Positions 17,650 to 25,198 of a DNA stretch of 46,571 nt are shown here, in pieces; the first letter of the stretch is position 1; every line of letters starts with the position of its first letter. The notes beneath the pieces are model-generated. The model saw only the letters and a program-made list of their open reading frames with translations, was not told where the DNA came from and ran no database searches. Both the position numbers and the translations under genes were made by a program. This DNA comes from Clostridiales bacterium (lineage in GTDB: Bacteria; Bacillota; Sulfobacillia; CADDZV01), in contig CADDZV010000008.1 of NCBI GenBank assembly GCA_902812875.1, positions 1-46,571 on the forward strand. The letters are read 5' to 3'.

Positions 17650-19182
17650 ATGCTGGCCCGACTTCTGTCCGCATCCATCCTGGGGGTGTCCGGCTACCTC
17701 GTTGACGTGGAAGTCGACGTCAGCGCGGGCTTGCCGCAGTTTGACATCGTGGGGCTGCCAGGCCAGGCAGTCCGCGAAAGCCGGGAGCGCGTGCGCTCTG
17801 CCCTGAAAAACTCCGGATTCGACTTTCCGCCGCGGCGTATCACGGTTAACCTGGCGCCGGTTGAGATCAAGAAGATGTCACCGTTTTTCGATTTGCCGGT
17901 CGCGATCGGTGTCCTGGTTGCGTCTGGCCAGTTGCCGGCCGACCGGTTCGCCGGATATGTGCTGGCAAGTGCTCTGTCACTCGATGGCGAGCTGAGACCG
18001 GTGCCGGGGATCCTGCCGATGTCCAAGGCGGCTGCCCTTCACAAGAAAAGAGGGGTGATTGTGGCCAGCGGGAATGCGAGAGAGGCGCTGGCGGTGAGCG
18101 GGATAGACGTCTTGGGTTTCTGGCGGCTAGGGCAGGTACTGGACTGGGCTGTGAACGGCGAGGTTTCCAGGCAGGGGGGTGCTCTGGACAGCACCGGTGA
18201 TGATCACGGCCAAGAACCGCCAGTTTCGGAGGACCTCCGCGACGTGCGGGGGCAGCTGCAGGCACGGCGGGCATTGGAAATCGCGGCGGCCGGTGGGCAC
18301 CACCTGCTGCTTGCCGGTCCGCCGGGTGCCGGGAAGACGCTTTTGGCCAGGCGGCTGCCAGGCATACTGCCGCCGATGGCGGCGCCGGAGGCCATCGAAG
18401 TGACCGAGATCTACAGTGTGGCCGGCCTGCTGCCACCGGGCGCAGGGCTCGTGAGCCAAAGACCTTTCCGGTCACCAGGGGTACACGCGAGCCTGGCCGG
18501 GCTTTTGGGCGGTGGACCTGGTCCGTCGCCGGGCGAAGTGTCGCTCGCCCACCGCGGCGTCCTGTTTCTCGATGAACTGCCCCTTTTTAGCCGTGCGAGC
18601 ATCGATGGCCTTCGATCTGCCATGGAAAGCGGCGAAGTGTCCATCGTGCACGCCGGCAGCCACGTCAGTTTTCCGAGCCGGTTCTTGCTCGTGGGAGCGA
18701 TGAACCTGTGCCCCTGCGGCCGGCTCGGTGACCCGGGCCGCGTGTGCGTCTGCACACCGGTGCAGATCGAGCACTACCGGGGACGGATATCAGGTCCCAT
18801 CCTCGACAGGATTGACCTCACCGTCGAGCTGACCCGGGTACCGTGGCACGAACTCGCCCACGCCCCGCCGGGCGAGGACTCCGCTTCCGTCCGCCAGCGG
18901 GTGGTGGCGGCCCGCCGCCTGCAGGCCAAACGGTTTGCCGGGCGGCCCACGATTACCAATGCGGAGATGAGCGCAAACGAAGTGGACGAATTTTGCCCGC
19001 TTGATCCTAAAGCCGAGGCCGTTTTGGCGAGGGCTTTCGAACGGACCGGCATGAGCGTCCGGGCCTACGTGCGGGTCCGCAAGGTCGCGCGTACGATCGC
19101 CGACCTCGACGGGGCCGCGGTCATTGCGCCGGAGCACATCAAAGAAGCCATGCAGTACAGGACCGTGTCAGTCCTCTCATGA
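17650..19182 (+). CDS. comM: ComM/YifB family Mg-chelatase-like AAA+ ATPase
   Basis: ComM is a hexameric helicase that promotes branch migration during natural transformation in Gram-negatives; the Firmicutes homologues (YifB) are less studied. The 510 residues hold an N-terminal Lon-protease-like ChlI domain (1-165, with NLAPVEIKKMSPFFDLP) and an AAA+ module. The module shows Walker A GPPGAGKTLLARRLPG, Walker B GVLFLDELPLF, and the cysteine-bearing MNLCPCGRLGDPG loop. The C-terminal Mg-chelatase domain shows VRAYVRVRKVARTIADL. It normally precedes dprA, another transformation protein, but here a 6-kb segment separates them. Confidence 0.94.
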   Translation: MLARLLSASILGVSGYLVDVEVDVSAGLPQFDIVGLPGQAVRESRERVRSALKNSGFDFPPRRITVNLAPVEIKKMSPFFDLPVAIGVLVASGQLPADRFAGYVLASALSLDGELRPVPGILPMSKAAALHKKRGVIVASGNAREALAVSGIDVLGFWRLGQVLDWAVNGEVSRQGGALDSTGDDHGQEPPVSEDLRDVRGQLQARRALEIAAAGGHHLLLAGPPGAGKTLLARRLPGILPPMAAPEAIEVTEIYSVAGLLPPGAGLVSQRPFRSPGVHASLAGLLGGGPGPSPGEVSLAHRGVLFLDELPLFSRASIDGLRSAMESGEVSIVHAGSHVSFPSRFLLVGAMNLCPCGRLGDPGRVCVCTPVQIEHYRGRISGPILDRIDLTVELTRVPWHELAHAPPGEDSASVRQRVVAARRLQAKRFAGRPTITNAEMSANEVDEFCPLDPKAEAVLARAFERTGMSVRAYVRVRKVARTIADLDGAAVIAPEHIKEAMQYRTVSVLS

Positions 19183-19257
19183 AGTCTGGACGCACGTGCA
19201 ACGAGGCCCCGGGAGGAACGCGGGCAGCGATTGGTGTATTCACTTACTGAAACCGTA

Positions 19258-19280
19258 GCGGTCGCAACGGACCGCATTTT
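19258..19280 (+). promoter_or_regulatory. short hairpin upstream of the M20 amidohydrolase
   Basis: GCGGTC (19258-19263) pairs with GACCGC (19270-19275) over a 6-nt loop and is followed by ATTTT. It could be a weak terminator for comM or a leader element; it ends 2 nt before the GAGGTGA ribosome site. The remainder of 19183-19257 shows no good promoter or gene. Confidence 0.3.
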
Positions 19281-19294
19281 GCGAGGTGAATACT

Positions 19295-20470
19295 TTGGCC
19301 AAAGTGAGTCCCGAAGTGGCGGCGCTCCAACCCGACCTGAGTAAATGGCGCCGTCATCTTCACAGCCATCCGGAAATCGGTTTTGAAGAGTTTGCCACCA
19401 CCGAGTTCATCGTCGAGACGCTATCACAGATGGGTATTACGGCGTCGCGCCCAGGTCCCACCGGCGCGGTCGCCGATATCGTCGGTGGCCGTCCAGGCCC
19501 AACAATCGCGGTTCGGGCCGATATCGACGCCCTGCCTGTGCAGGAGGAAAACGAGGTCGAATACCGTTCCACCAATGCGGGGCGGATGCACGCCTGCGGG
19601 CATGACGGTCACACGGCCATATTGCTAGGCCTGGCGAAAATCCTCCAAGCAGAAAAAGAAAACCTTCCCGGTCGGGTGCGGCTCCTTTTCCAGCCTGCCG
19701 AGGAGAAACCACCAGGGGGCGCCCAGGCCTTGATCAAGGCAGGGGCATTGGAAGGGGTAGCCCACGTTATCGGTCTCCATCTGTGGTCAGAACTGCCAAC
19801 GGGAACGGCCGGTATCGCTCCGGGCCCACTGATGGCGAATGCCAACGAGTTCACCGCCACCATCGTGGGACGGGGCGGGCATGGCTCGGCTCCGCACCAG
19901 ACGGTGGACAGCATCGTGCTGGCAGCACAATACGTCACAGCACTGCAGACGGTCGTGAGCCGGCGGGTGGATCCCCTGCAACCGGCGGTAGTAAGCGTGG
20001 GTACCATCCATGGTGGTTTCACTTTCAACGTCATCGCACCGGAAACCACGGTTACAGGCACAGTCCGTAGCTTCGACAGTGCTACGCGCGACCTCATCGA
20101 AAAAGAAATGGAGCGAATTCTCCAGGGGATCTGCCATCAGGCCGGGGCCGAATACCGCTTCGAGTTCCGCCGCGGCTACCCGGCCGTGGTCAATGATCCG
20201 GTCGTCACAGAGCTCTTCAAGCGTTCGGCCCAGGCCGTGCTTGGTAACGATGCGGTCATACACCATCCGCCGGTCATGGGAGGCGAAGACTTCGCCTACT
20301 ACGGCCAGGTGGTGCCGTCGGCGTTCCTTTTCTTGGGGGCGAGAAACCCTGACAAAGGGGCGAACTTCCCGCATCACCATCCGCGGTTCAACATTGACGA
20401 AGACGCCCTGCCGATCGGCGTGGAGGTGTTCCGGCGGACGGTGTACGACCTTCTGGCAGCAAAGGCATAA
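19295..20470 (+). CDS. M20 family amidohydrolase (N-acyl-amino-acid/hippurate hydrolase type)
   Basis: M20D metallohydrolases remove acyl groups from amino acids or related amides. The 391 residues start at TTG 19295, 5 nt after GAGGTGA; an in-frame GTG at 19286 lies within that site. Two-metal motifs are visible: RADIDALPVQE, HACGHDGHTA, the catalytic QPAEE pair, VIGLHLWS and the C-terminal GGEDFAYYGQ. The dimerisation lid (GRGGHGSAPH) is intact. It converges with the minus-strand ABC transporter (12 nt apart). The transporter could import amino acids or derivatives that this enzyme handles; that is inference. The exact substrate cannot be read. Confidence 0.92.
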   Translation: MAKVSPEVAALQPDLSKWRRHLHSHPEIGFEEFATTEFIVETLSQMGITASRPGPTGAVADIVGGRPGPTIAVRADIDALPVQEENEVEYRSTNAGRMHACGHDGHTAILLGLAKILQAEKENLPGRVRLLFQPAEEKPPGGAQALIKAGALEGVAHVIGLHLWSELPTGTAGIAPGPLMANANEFTATIVGRGGHGSAPHQTVDSIVLAAQYVTALQTVVSRRVDPLQPAVVSVGTIHGGFTFNVIAPETTVTGTVRSFDSATRDLIEKEMERILQGICHQAGAEYRFEFRRGYPAVVNDPVVTELFKRSAQAVLGNDAVIHHPPVMGGEDFAYYGQVVPSAFLFLGARNPDKGANFPHHHPRFNIDEDALPIGVEVFRRTVYDLLAAKA

Positions 20471-20482
20471 ACCCGCGGTCGC

Positions 20483-21205
20483 CTAGAGCACTTTGCTGAG
20501 GAACTCCTGGGTCCGGGGATGGCGGGGATGATCGAACAGCTGTTCGGGGGTTCCTTCTTCGAGTATTTGTCCGTATTCGAGGAATACCACCCGGTCCGCG
20601 ACCTCGCGCGAGAAGCCCATCTCGTGGCTGACGACCACCATGGTCATGCCGTCGCGGGCCAGGCTTTTCATGACGGCCAGCACCTCCCCGATCATCTCCG
20701 GGTCCAGGGCCGACGTCGGCTCATCGAAGAGCATGAAGCGTGGCTCCATCGCCAGGGCCCTGGCAATGGCTACGCGCTGTTGCTGGCCGCCCGACAGCTG
20801 CTGCGGGTAAGCATTCGCCTTGTGGGCCAGCCCCACCCGTGACAGCTGTGCCATGGCGAGTTCCTGCACCTCGGCCGGCGGGCGGTGCTGTACCACGACC
20901 GGGGCCAGCGCCACGTTCTGCAAGGCCGTCAGGTGCGGAAACAGGTTGAACGATTGGAACACCATGCCCACATGCTGGCGGATCCGGTTTATGTCTACGT
21001 TGCGGTCTGTGATGCAGACGTCGTCGATGTAGATTTCGCCGGAGGTCGGTTCCTCTAGGCGGTTTATGGTGCGTAAGAGCGTGCTCTTGCCGGACCCCGA
21101 CGGTCCGATGATCACGACCACCTCGCCATCCTTTACCTCGAGGTTGACGCCCTTGAGCACTTCCAGATTGCCGAAGTTTTTGCGCACGTTACGAACGCTT
21201 ATCAC
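20483..21205 (-). CDS. glnQ: polar amino-acid ABC transporter ATPase
   Basis: This is the cytoplasmic ATPase of a polar amino-acid importer. The 240 residues show Walker [10 protein letters not shown] (34-42), signature [15 protein letters not shown], Walker [13 protein letters not shown] and the H-loop VVVSHEMGF. The N-terminal [19 protein letters not shown] is typical of the GlnQ/HisP group. The GTG start (21205-21203) lies within the 3' end of the permease gene (17-nt overlap), with AAGGAAG upstream. It is the last gene of the minus-strand glnH-glnP-glnQ order and ends 12 nt from the convergent M20 gene, with no visible terminator. Confidence 0.96.
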   Translation of the reverse strand: MISVRNVRKNFGNLEVLKGVNLEVKDGEVVVIIGPSGSGKSTLLRTINRLEEPTSGEIYIDDVCITDRNVDINRIRQHVGMVFQSFNLFPHLTALQNVALAPVVVQHRPPAEVQELAMAQLSRVGLAHKANAYPQQLSGGQQQRVAIARALAMEPRFMLFDEPTSALDPEMIGEVLAVMKSLARDGMTMVVVSHEMGFSREVADRVVFLEYGQILEEGTPEQLFDHPRHPRTQEFLSKVL

Positions 21206-21857
21206 TGATGCTCATCTTCCTTTCCATGACGGCTACCAGTTGGGTCAGCGGCAGAGTTATGACAAGGTACAAAATGGCCGCGGTGAAAAACGCCTCGAAC
21301 GGTCGGTAGGTGCTGCCGTTCAGAAGCCGGGCCCGGAACATGAGCTCGCTCATCCCAATGATGGAAACCAGGCTCGAGTCCTTCAGAAGAGCAATGTACT
21401 CGTTGCCAAGCGGTGGCAGTACCCGCCGGACCGCCTGCGGCAAGATAACACAACGCATAGCCTGCATGTATGTCATTCCCAGGGAGCGTGCAGCTTCCGT
21501 TTGTCCGCGGTCAATCGACTCGATGCCGGCCCGGAAGATTTCGGCCACGTAGCCCGCAGAGTTCAGGCCTAGCCCGATAAAGGCGTCCAACCACGCCACG
21601 GGAGTGTAGTGGAATATCTGCGGCAAGCCGTAGTGCAACATCATGAGCTGCACAAGCAGAGGAGTGCCACGGAAAAAATCGGTGTAGGCGGTGGCAGGCC
21701 AGCGGAGCACCTTCAATGGAGCAATTTTCATCAAGGCTATAATCAGGCCCATCACGATCCCGATAGCGATTGCCACCGTGCTCAGCACAATCGTGTAAAT
21801 AGCACCATGCAACAGGTACGGCAAAAACTCAAGCATAATACCAGGATCTATAGTCAT
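21189..21857 (-). CDS. glnP: polar amino-acid ABC transporter permease
   Basis: This is the membrane subunit of the amino-acid importer. The 222 residues contain about five hydrophobic segments. The HEAT motif common to HisMQ/GlnP permeases appears as [15 protein letters not shown]. The EAA loop reads [22 protein letters not shown] and couples to the ATPase. The ATG (21857-21855) follows GGGGAG. It is separated from glnH by a 15-bp hairpin and overlaps glnQ by 17 nt. Only one permease gene is present, so a homodimeric channel is likely. Confidence 0.95.
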   Translation of the reverse strand: MTIDPGIMLEFLPYLLHGAIYTIVLSTVAIAIGIVMGLIIALMKIAPLKVLRWPATAYTDFFRGTPLLVQLMMLHYGLPQIFHYTPVAWLDAFIGLGLNSAGYVAEIFRAGIESIDRGQTEAARSLGMTYMQAMRCVILPQAVRRVLPPLGNEYIALLKDSSLVSIIGMSELMFRARLLNGSTYRPFEAFFTAAILYLVITLPLTQLVAVMERKMSISDKRS

Positions 21858-21898
21858 TTACATCTCCCCAAGATGCTTTATTTGGAAGGCAGCAAGAC

Positions 21899-21934
21899 AC
21901 GGTACCCCTGCGGAGTCTGCCGCAGGGGTACCGT
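21899..21934 (-). promoter_or_regulatory. 15-bp intercistronic hairpin between glnH and glnP
   Basis: ACGGTACCCCTGCGG (21899-21913) is a perfect inverted match to CCGCAGGGGTACCGT (21920-21934) with a 6-nt loop. In the minus-strand direction no U-tract follows. Such elements after binding-protein genes usually stabilise the upstream message or partly block read-through, giving more binding protein than permease. Confidence 0.65.
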
Positions 21935-21951
21935 TGCAGTATCGCCTAATT

Positions 21952-22740
21952 CTAATGCTGGCCGAGTAGCGGAGTCAGCCACGTATCGTAAATTTTCTGG
22001 TATTCCCCACTGGCCTTCACCTGGGCCAGAGCCTGGTTGATTTTTTGGGCCAGTGCCGTATCGTTCTTGCGCATCGCCATGCCGTAATACTCGACGGTAA
22101 AGGGAGGGGCGGCTTTGACGATGCCCGAGTTCGGGTTCTCCTGCAGGTAGGCTGCCAAGGTCATTTCGTCCACGACCACCGCATCGACTTCGCTATTTTT
22201 CAAGGCGTTGAACGCGTCGGGCGTGGTTTCATACCTGACGACGTTTACTCCCGGAATGGCCGAGGCGGCATAATCACCTGTAGTGTTGGCTTGCACTCCT
22301 ACTTTCTTACCCTTGAGATCATCCGGCGTTTTCACGTTGCTGCCGGCCTTCACCCCGATCACCTGGCCGGTGGTGAAATATGGATCTGAGAACAACACCC
22401 GCTGCGCGCGCTGGTCTGTAATCGTCATGGCCGAGATGACCAGGTCAACTTGCCCTTGCTGCAGGGCCGGAATGAGGCCGTCCCACGCGATGTTCTGGAT
22501 CTGGACGTCCATTCCGGCGGCCTTGCCGATCGCCTTGATCAAATCAATATCAAATCCAACAAAATTGCCCGTCTTGGGGTCCACGGCCTCGAACGGGGCA
22601 TATGCCACTTCCGAGCCAACCTTGAGAACCGGCAACTGGGTACTGGTGCTGGACGGCTTCTGTTGCCCGCACGCTGCCGTTGCGAGCATGACAGCTACCA
22701 CCAGCACCCCCACTAACAAAACCACCTTCGACTTGCCCAA
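21952..22740 (-). CDS. glnH: polar amino-acid ABC transporter substrate-binding lipoprotein
   Basis: This is the extracellular receptor of the importer. The 262 residues start at TTG (22740-22738), 9 nt after AGGAGG. A signal peptide with lipobox ends at Cys24 (LATAAC), so it is predicted to be lipid-anchored. The family 3 solute-binding fold shows VGSEVAYAPFEAVDP, GFDIDLIKAIGKAAGM, the DLVISAMTITDQRA block and FSDPYFTTGQV. The hinge regions are typical of glutamine, arginine or general polar amino-acid binders; I cannot choose between them. It is the first gene of the minus-strand transporter operon and is preceded by three phased TGCATMAT repeats. Confidence 0.94.
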   Translation of the reverse strand: MGKSKVVLLVGVLVVAVMLATAACGQQKPSSTSTQLPVLKVGSEVAYAPFEAVDPKTGNFVGFDIDLIKAIGKAAGMDVQIQNIAWDGLIPALQQGQVDLVISAMTITDQRAQRVLFSDPYFTTGQVIGVKAGSNVKTPDDLKGKKVGVQANTTGDYAASAIPGVNVVRYETTPDAFNALKNSEVDAVVVDEMTLAAYLQENPNSGIVKAAPPFTVEYYGMAMRKNDTALAQKINQALAQVKASGEYQKIYDTWLTPLLGQH

Positions 22741-22759
22741 CCCACATCACCCTCCTGCG

Positions 22760-22829
22760 TGCATAATGATAAACGCCAATTCGACTGGCCTGCATAATCT
22801 CCTGCTGCCGGCAAATTAAAATGCATCAT
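22760..22829. promoter_or_regulatory. three TGCATMAT direct repeats with exact 31-bp period
   Basis: TGCATAAT lies at 22760-22767, TGCATAAT at 22791-22798 and TGCATCAT at 22822-22829, a repeat of exactly 31 bp (about three helical turns). They sit in the divergent gap between glnH (minus) and etfB (plus). The first overlaps a possible minus-strand -10, TATCAT (22766-22771), and the second falls at its -35 position. This is consistent with an operator array for the transporter; the regulator is unknown. Confidence 0.6.
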
Positions 22830-22879
22830 TTCGAGTGGTACGTGGTGGTACGAGTGTCGAGTGGTGGTTATTTTGTTCT

Positions 22880-22909
22880 TTGACGCTTGATTGCGCCCGA
22901 TGCTACACT
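22880..22909 (+). promoter_or_regulatory. probable promoter of etfBA
   Basis: TTGACG (22880-22885), an 18-nt spacer and TACACT (22904-22909) with TGC just before the -10 (extended -10 type). It would give a leader of about 40 nt before the etfB start. Directly upstream (22831-22865) lie short direct repeats of TCGAGTGGT and GTGGTACG. Confidence 0.65.
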
Positions 22910-22957
22910 TGGAAAGGTTGGCTGGAAGCAGTCCTGGTACGGAGGAGGGAATGTGGC

Positions 22958-23734
22958 TTGAAGATCGCGGTTTGTGTTAAACGGGTTCCTGAATCCCTCG
23001 AGGTCGGTATCAATCCCACGTCCCGCACGGTCGACACATCTGGAATTAATTTCGTGCTGAATCCCAACGACGAGTATGCCGTGGAAGAGGCTCTGCGTTT
23101 GAAAGAGGCCCATCAAGGTTCCGTTACCGCGGTCTCCGTCGGCTCGCCGGAAGCGGCGGAAGTGGTGCGACAGGCCATCGGCATGGGAGCCGACGACGGC
23201 GTGGTTATCTCCGATGGGGCTATGGACGCGGCCGATGGCCTTGGCGTCGCGAATGCGTTGGCAGGCGCCATACGGAAATTGCAGGGAGTCGACTTGGTCA
23301 TTTGCGGGCGGCAGGGTTCCGACACTGCCACTGGTATTGTCCCGGCCGCCCTCGCAGAGTTTTTGGGCTGGCCGGCCGTTTCCTGGGTAAAAAAGATTGA
23401 AGAAGTAGCACTCGACCACATCGTGGTGCAGACGGTTACTGATTTCGGATACGACCGGGTGCGCGTATCGCTGCCCTGTGTAATCAGTGTTGTGAAAGAG
23501 ATCAACGAACCAAGACTGGCTTCATTGCGCGGGCTCATGAAGGCTAAAAAGACGCCGGTGCCGGTTTGGTCGCTCGCTGACCTCGGCCTTGATGCTCAAT
23601 CCGTGGCTCCCCAGGTGCAGGTAAACGCAGTGGCACGGCCGCCCGAGCGGGCGGGTGGGGCCATCCTGACTGGCACGGTGAACGAACAGGTGGCCACGCT
23701 TTTGCAGAAACTGGCTGAACTCAAGCTCATATAG
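22958..23734 (+). CDS. etfB: electron transfer flavoprotein beta subunit
   Basis: EtfB and EtfA form a flavoprotein that carries electrons between dehydrogenases and other acceptors. The 258 residues start at TTG 22958, 7 nt after GGAGGAGGGA. The frame is open from 22835, but that part covers the promoter. The protein begins MKIAVCVKRVPES and contains NPNDEYAVEEALRLKE and the nucleotide-binding CGRQGSDTATGIVPAALAE. The late RLASLRGLMKAKKTPV block, a family signature, is also present. It is followed by etfA 12 nt on. No acyl-CoA dehydrogenase is beside it, so the partner is unknown. Confidence 0.95.
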   Translation: MKIAVCVKRVPESLEVGINPTSRTVDTSGINFVLNPNDEYAVEEALRLKEAHQGSVTAVSVGSPEAAEVVRQAIGMGADDGVVISDGAMDAADGLGVANALAGAIRKLQGVDLVICGRQGSDTATGIVPAALAEFLGWPAVSWVKKIEEVALDHIVVQTVTDFGYDRVRVSLPCVISVVKEINEPRLASLRGLMKAKKTPVPVWSLADLGLDAQSVAPQVQVNAVARPPERAGGAILTGTVNEQVATLLQKLAELKLI

Positions 23735-23746
23735 GGGGGTCCCGTC

Positions 23747-24739
23747 ATGTCCGACAATAACATTCTCCTGTTCGCGGAAGAACTGGATGGCAAACTGAAT
23801 GGGAGCACGCTCGAGCTGATTACGGCTGCCAGGCAGCTCGCGGATATGGCTGGGGCCACCGTTACGGCGGTCATCATGGGTGACCAGGTACAGCCGCTGG
23901 CCGAGGAACTGGCCCAGTATAGTCTGAACCGCGTGCTGGTGGTTGCCGATCACCGGCTGGCAACCAACCCGGTCGGCGCGGTCACCGCTTTGCTCGCGTC
24001 CGTGGTTGCCGCCGAGAAACCAAACGTTTTGTTGTTCGCACAGGACCGGCTCGGCCGCGAAGTGGCACCGCGGCTGGCTGCCAAGCTAGGATGCGGCGTG
24101 GCCACCGACTGCGTCGGGCTTGACCTTGATGCCGCGGGTAACCTCACCGCCACACGGGCGACCTATGGTGGCAACGTTCTGGCGACGGTGTCGTTCGGCC
24201 AGGCGAGACCGCAGATCGTCACGGTCCGTCCGCGTGCTTTCCCACGGGCGTCCAAAGCCCCGGCAGGTGCTGCGGTTTCCGTCGTCGACCTCGGCAGCGT
24301 TCCGCTCCCTGGCGGTACCGAGACGCTCGGCAGCGTGGTCGAAGCCGCCACCGGGCCGCGGTTGGAGGAGGCGGACATCGTCGTGTCGGGTGGCCGCGGC
24401 ATGGGTGGGCCCGATGGCTTCCGCATGATCGAAGAGCTGGCTGGTCTTTTGGGGGCGGCGGTAGGTGCGTCGCGCGCCGTGGTCGATGCCGGGTGGATGC
24501 CCTACGCCAATCAGGTAGGACAGACCGGCAAGACCGTCAGCCCCAAGCTGTACATCGCCTGCGGTATTTCGGGCGCTATCCAGCATCTGGCCGGCATGAA
24601 ATCCTCCCGAGTAGTTGTGGCAATCAACAAGAACCCCGACGCGCCCATATTTAAAGTGGCCGACTTTGGGATTGTGGGAGACGTAAACGAGGTTCTCCCG
24701 GAGATGATCCGCCAAGTCCGCACCATGCTCGGTAAATGA
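23747..24739 (+). CDS. etfA: electron transfer flavoprotein alpha subunit
   Basis: EtfA binds the FAD of the heterodimer. The 330 residues show an N-terminal domain and the C-terminal FAD domain with [62 protein letters not shown] and [10 protein letters not shown]. There is no ferredoxin-like extension. The ATG at 23747 follows AGGGGGG. Together with etfB it makes a two-gene unit with its own promoter, ended by a GC-rich hairpin. Whether this ETF is of the bifurcating kind cannot be decided by eye. Confidence 0.96.
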   Translation: MSDNNILLFAEELDGKLNGSTLELITAARQLADMAGATVTAVIMGDQVQPLAEELAQYSLNRVLVVADHRLATNPVGAVTALLASVVAAEKPNVLLFAQDRLGREVAPRLAAKLGCGVATDCVGLDLDAAGNLTATRATYGGNVLATVSFGQARPQIVTVRPRAFPRASKAPAGAAVSVVDLGSVPLPGGTETLGSVVEAATGPRLEEADIVVSGGRGMGGPDGFRMIEELAGLLGAAVGASRAVVDAGWMPYANQVGQTGKTVSPKLYIACGISGAIQHLAGMKSSRVVVAINKNPDAPIFKVADFGIVGDVNEVLPEMIRQVRTMLGK

Positions 24740-24740
24740 A

Positions 24741-24763
24741 GCGGCCGCCCCCAGGCGGGCCGC
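24741..24763 (+). terminator. GC-rich hairpin after etfA (weak terminator)
   Basis: GCGGCCGCC (24741-24749) pairs with GGCGGGCCGC (24754-24763), with one bulged C and a 4-nt loop. No run of T follows (CGTTGTGC), so termination may be incomplete. Confidence 0.4.
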
Positions 24764-24781
24764 CGTTGTGCTGGCGGTACG

Positions 24782-24810
24782 TTGACCATCCGGGGGGCCG
24801 ATGCTAGAAT
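24782..24810 (+). promoter_or_regulatory. probable promoter of rpmB
   Basis: TTGACC (24782-24787), a 17-nt spacer and TAGAAT (24805-24810) with TGC upstream of the -10. It is one of the best sigma-A matches in the window and lies about 45 nt before the rpmB start. Confidence 0.75.
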
Positions 24811-24855
24811 GTCCGAGGTAATTTTGGGCTTTTTCAGTACCGGGGAGGTTTGAAG

Positions 24856-25086
24856 ATGCACAAAGTGTGCGAGATTTGCGGACGCGCTCCCGCCATGGGG
24901 CGTACAATTGTCAGGCGCGGTGCCGCCAAGCGTAAGGGCGGGGCTGGCCGCAAGGTGACCGGTATCGGCCACCGGATGATTCGCCCCAACCTGCAGCGTG
25001 TGCGGGCAATCGTGGACGGCGCTCCCCGGCGGATCTATGTCTGTGCCTCGTGCCTCAAGGCGGGCAAGGTGGTGCGGGCTTCTTAA
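24856..25086 (+). CDS. rpmB: 50S ribosomal protein L28 (zinc-ribbon form)
   Basis: L28 is a large-subunit protein. The 76 residues start at ATG 24856, 7 nt after GGGGAGG; a TTG at 24850 is too close. Two cysteine pairs, CEIC near the N-terminus and CASC near the C-terminus, mark the zinc-binding form. The core [16 protein letters not shown] and [15 protein letters not shown] match the family. The segment between the first pair and the core ([17 protein letters not shown]) is longer and more basic than usual. It is flanked by its own promoter and a strong terminator, so it is monocistronic. Confidence 0.95.
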   Translation: MHKVCEICGRAPAMGRTIVRRGAAKRKGGAGRKVTGIGHRMIRPNLQRVRAIVDGAPRRIYVCASCLKAGKVVRAS

Positions 25087-25114
25087 AGGCTTCCAAGTGT
25101 TTAGCCTCGGGGTG

Positions 25115-25144
25115 AAAATGGGCGAATGGTTTCGCCCATTTTTT
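25115..25144 (+). terminator. intrinsic terminator of rpmB
   Basis: AAAATGGGCGAA (25115-25126) pairs perfectly with TTCGCCCATTTT (25131-25142) around a TGGT loop, and the T run continues TTATTGTT. It is a textbook rho-independent terminator. Confidence 0.93.
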
Positions 25145-25198
25145 ATTGTTCGTATGGTTATGGGAGGAATAGCCAGAGCAGCCGCGAACTGCCATAAT

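Noticed and set aside
21989-22003. CodY-box-like AATTTTCTGGTATTC
   Set aside because: About four mismatches to the AATTTTCWGAAAATT consensus, and it lies near the 3' end of glnH, encoding the conserved EYQKIYDT segment, far from the promoter.
19295-24739. A mobile element or genomic island with defined ends
   Set aside because: No transposase, integrase, flanking repeats or tRNA site is visible. xerC in the window is the conserved chromosomal copy.
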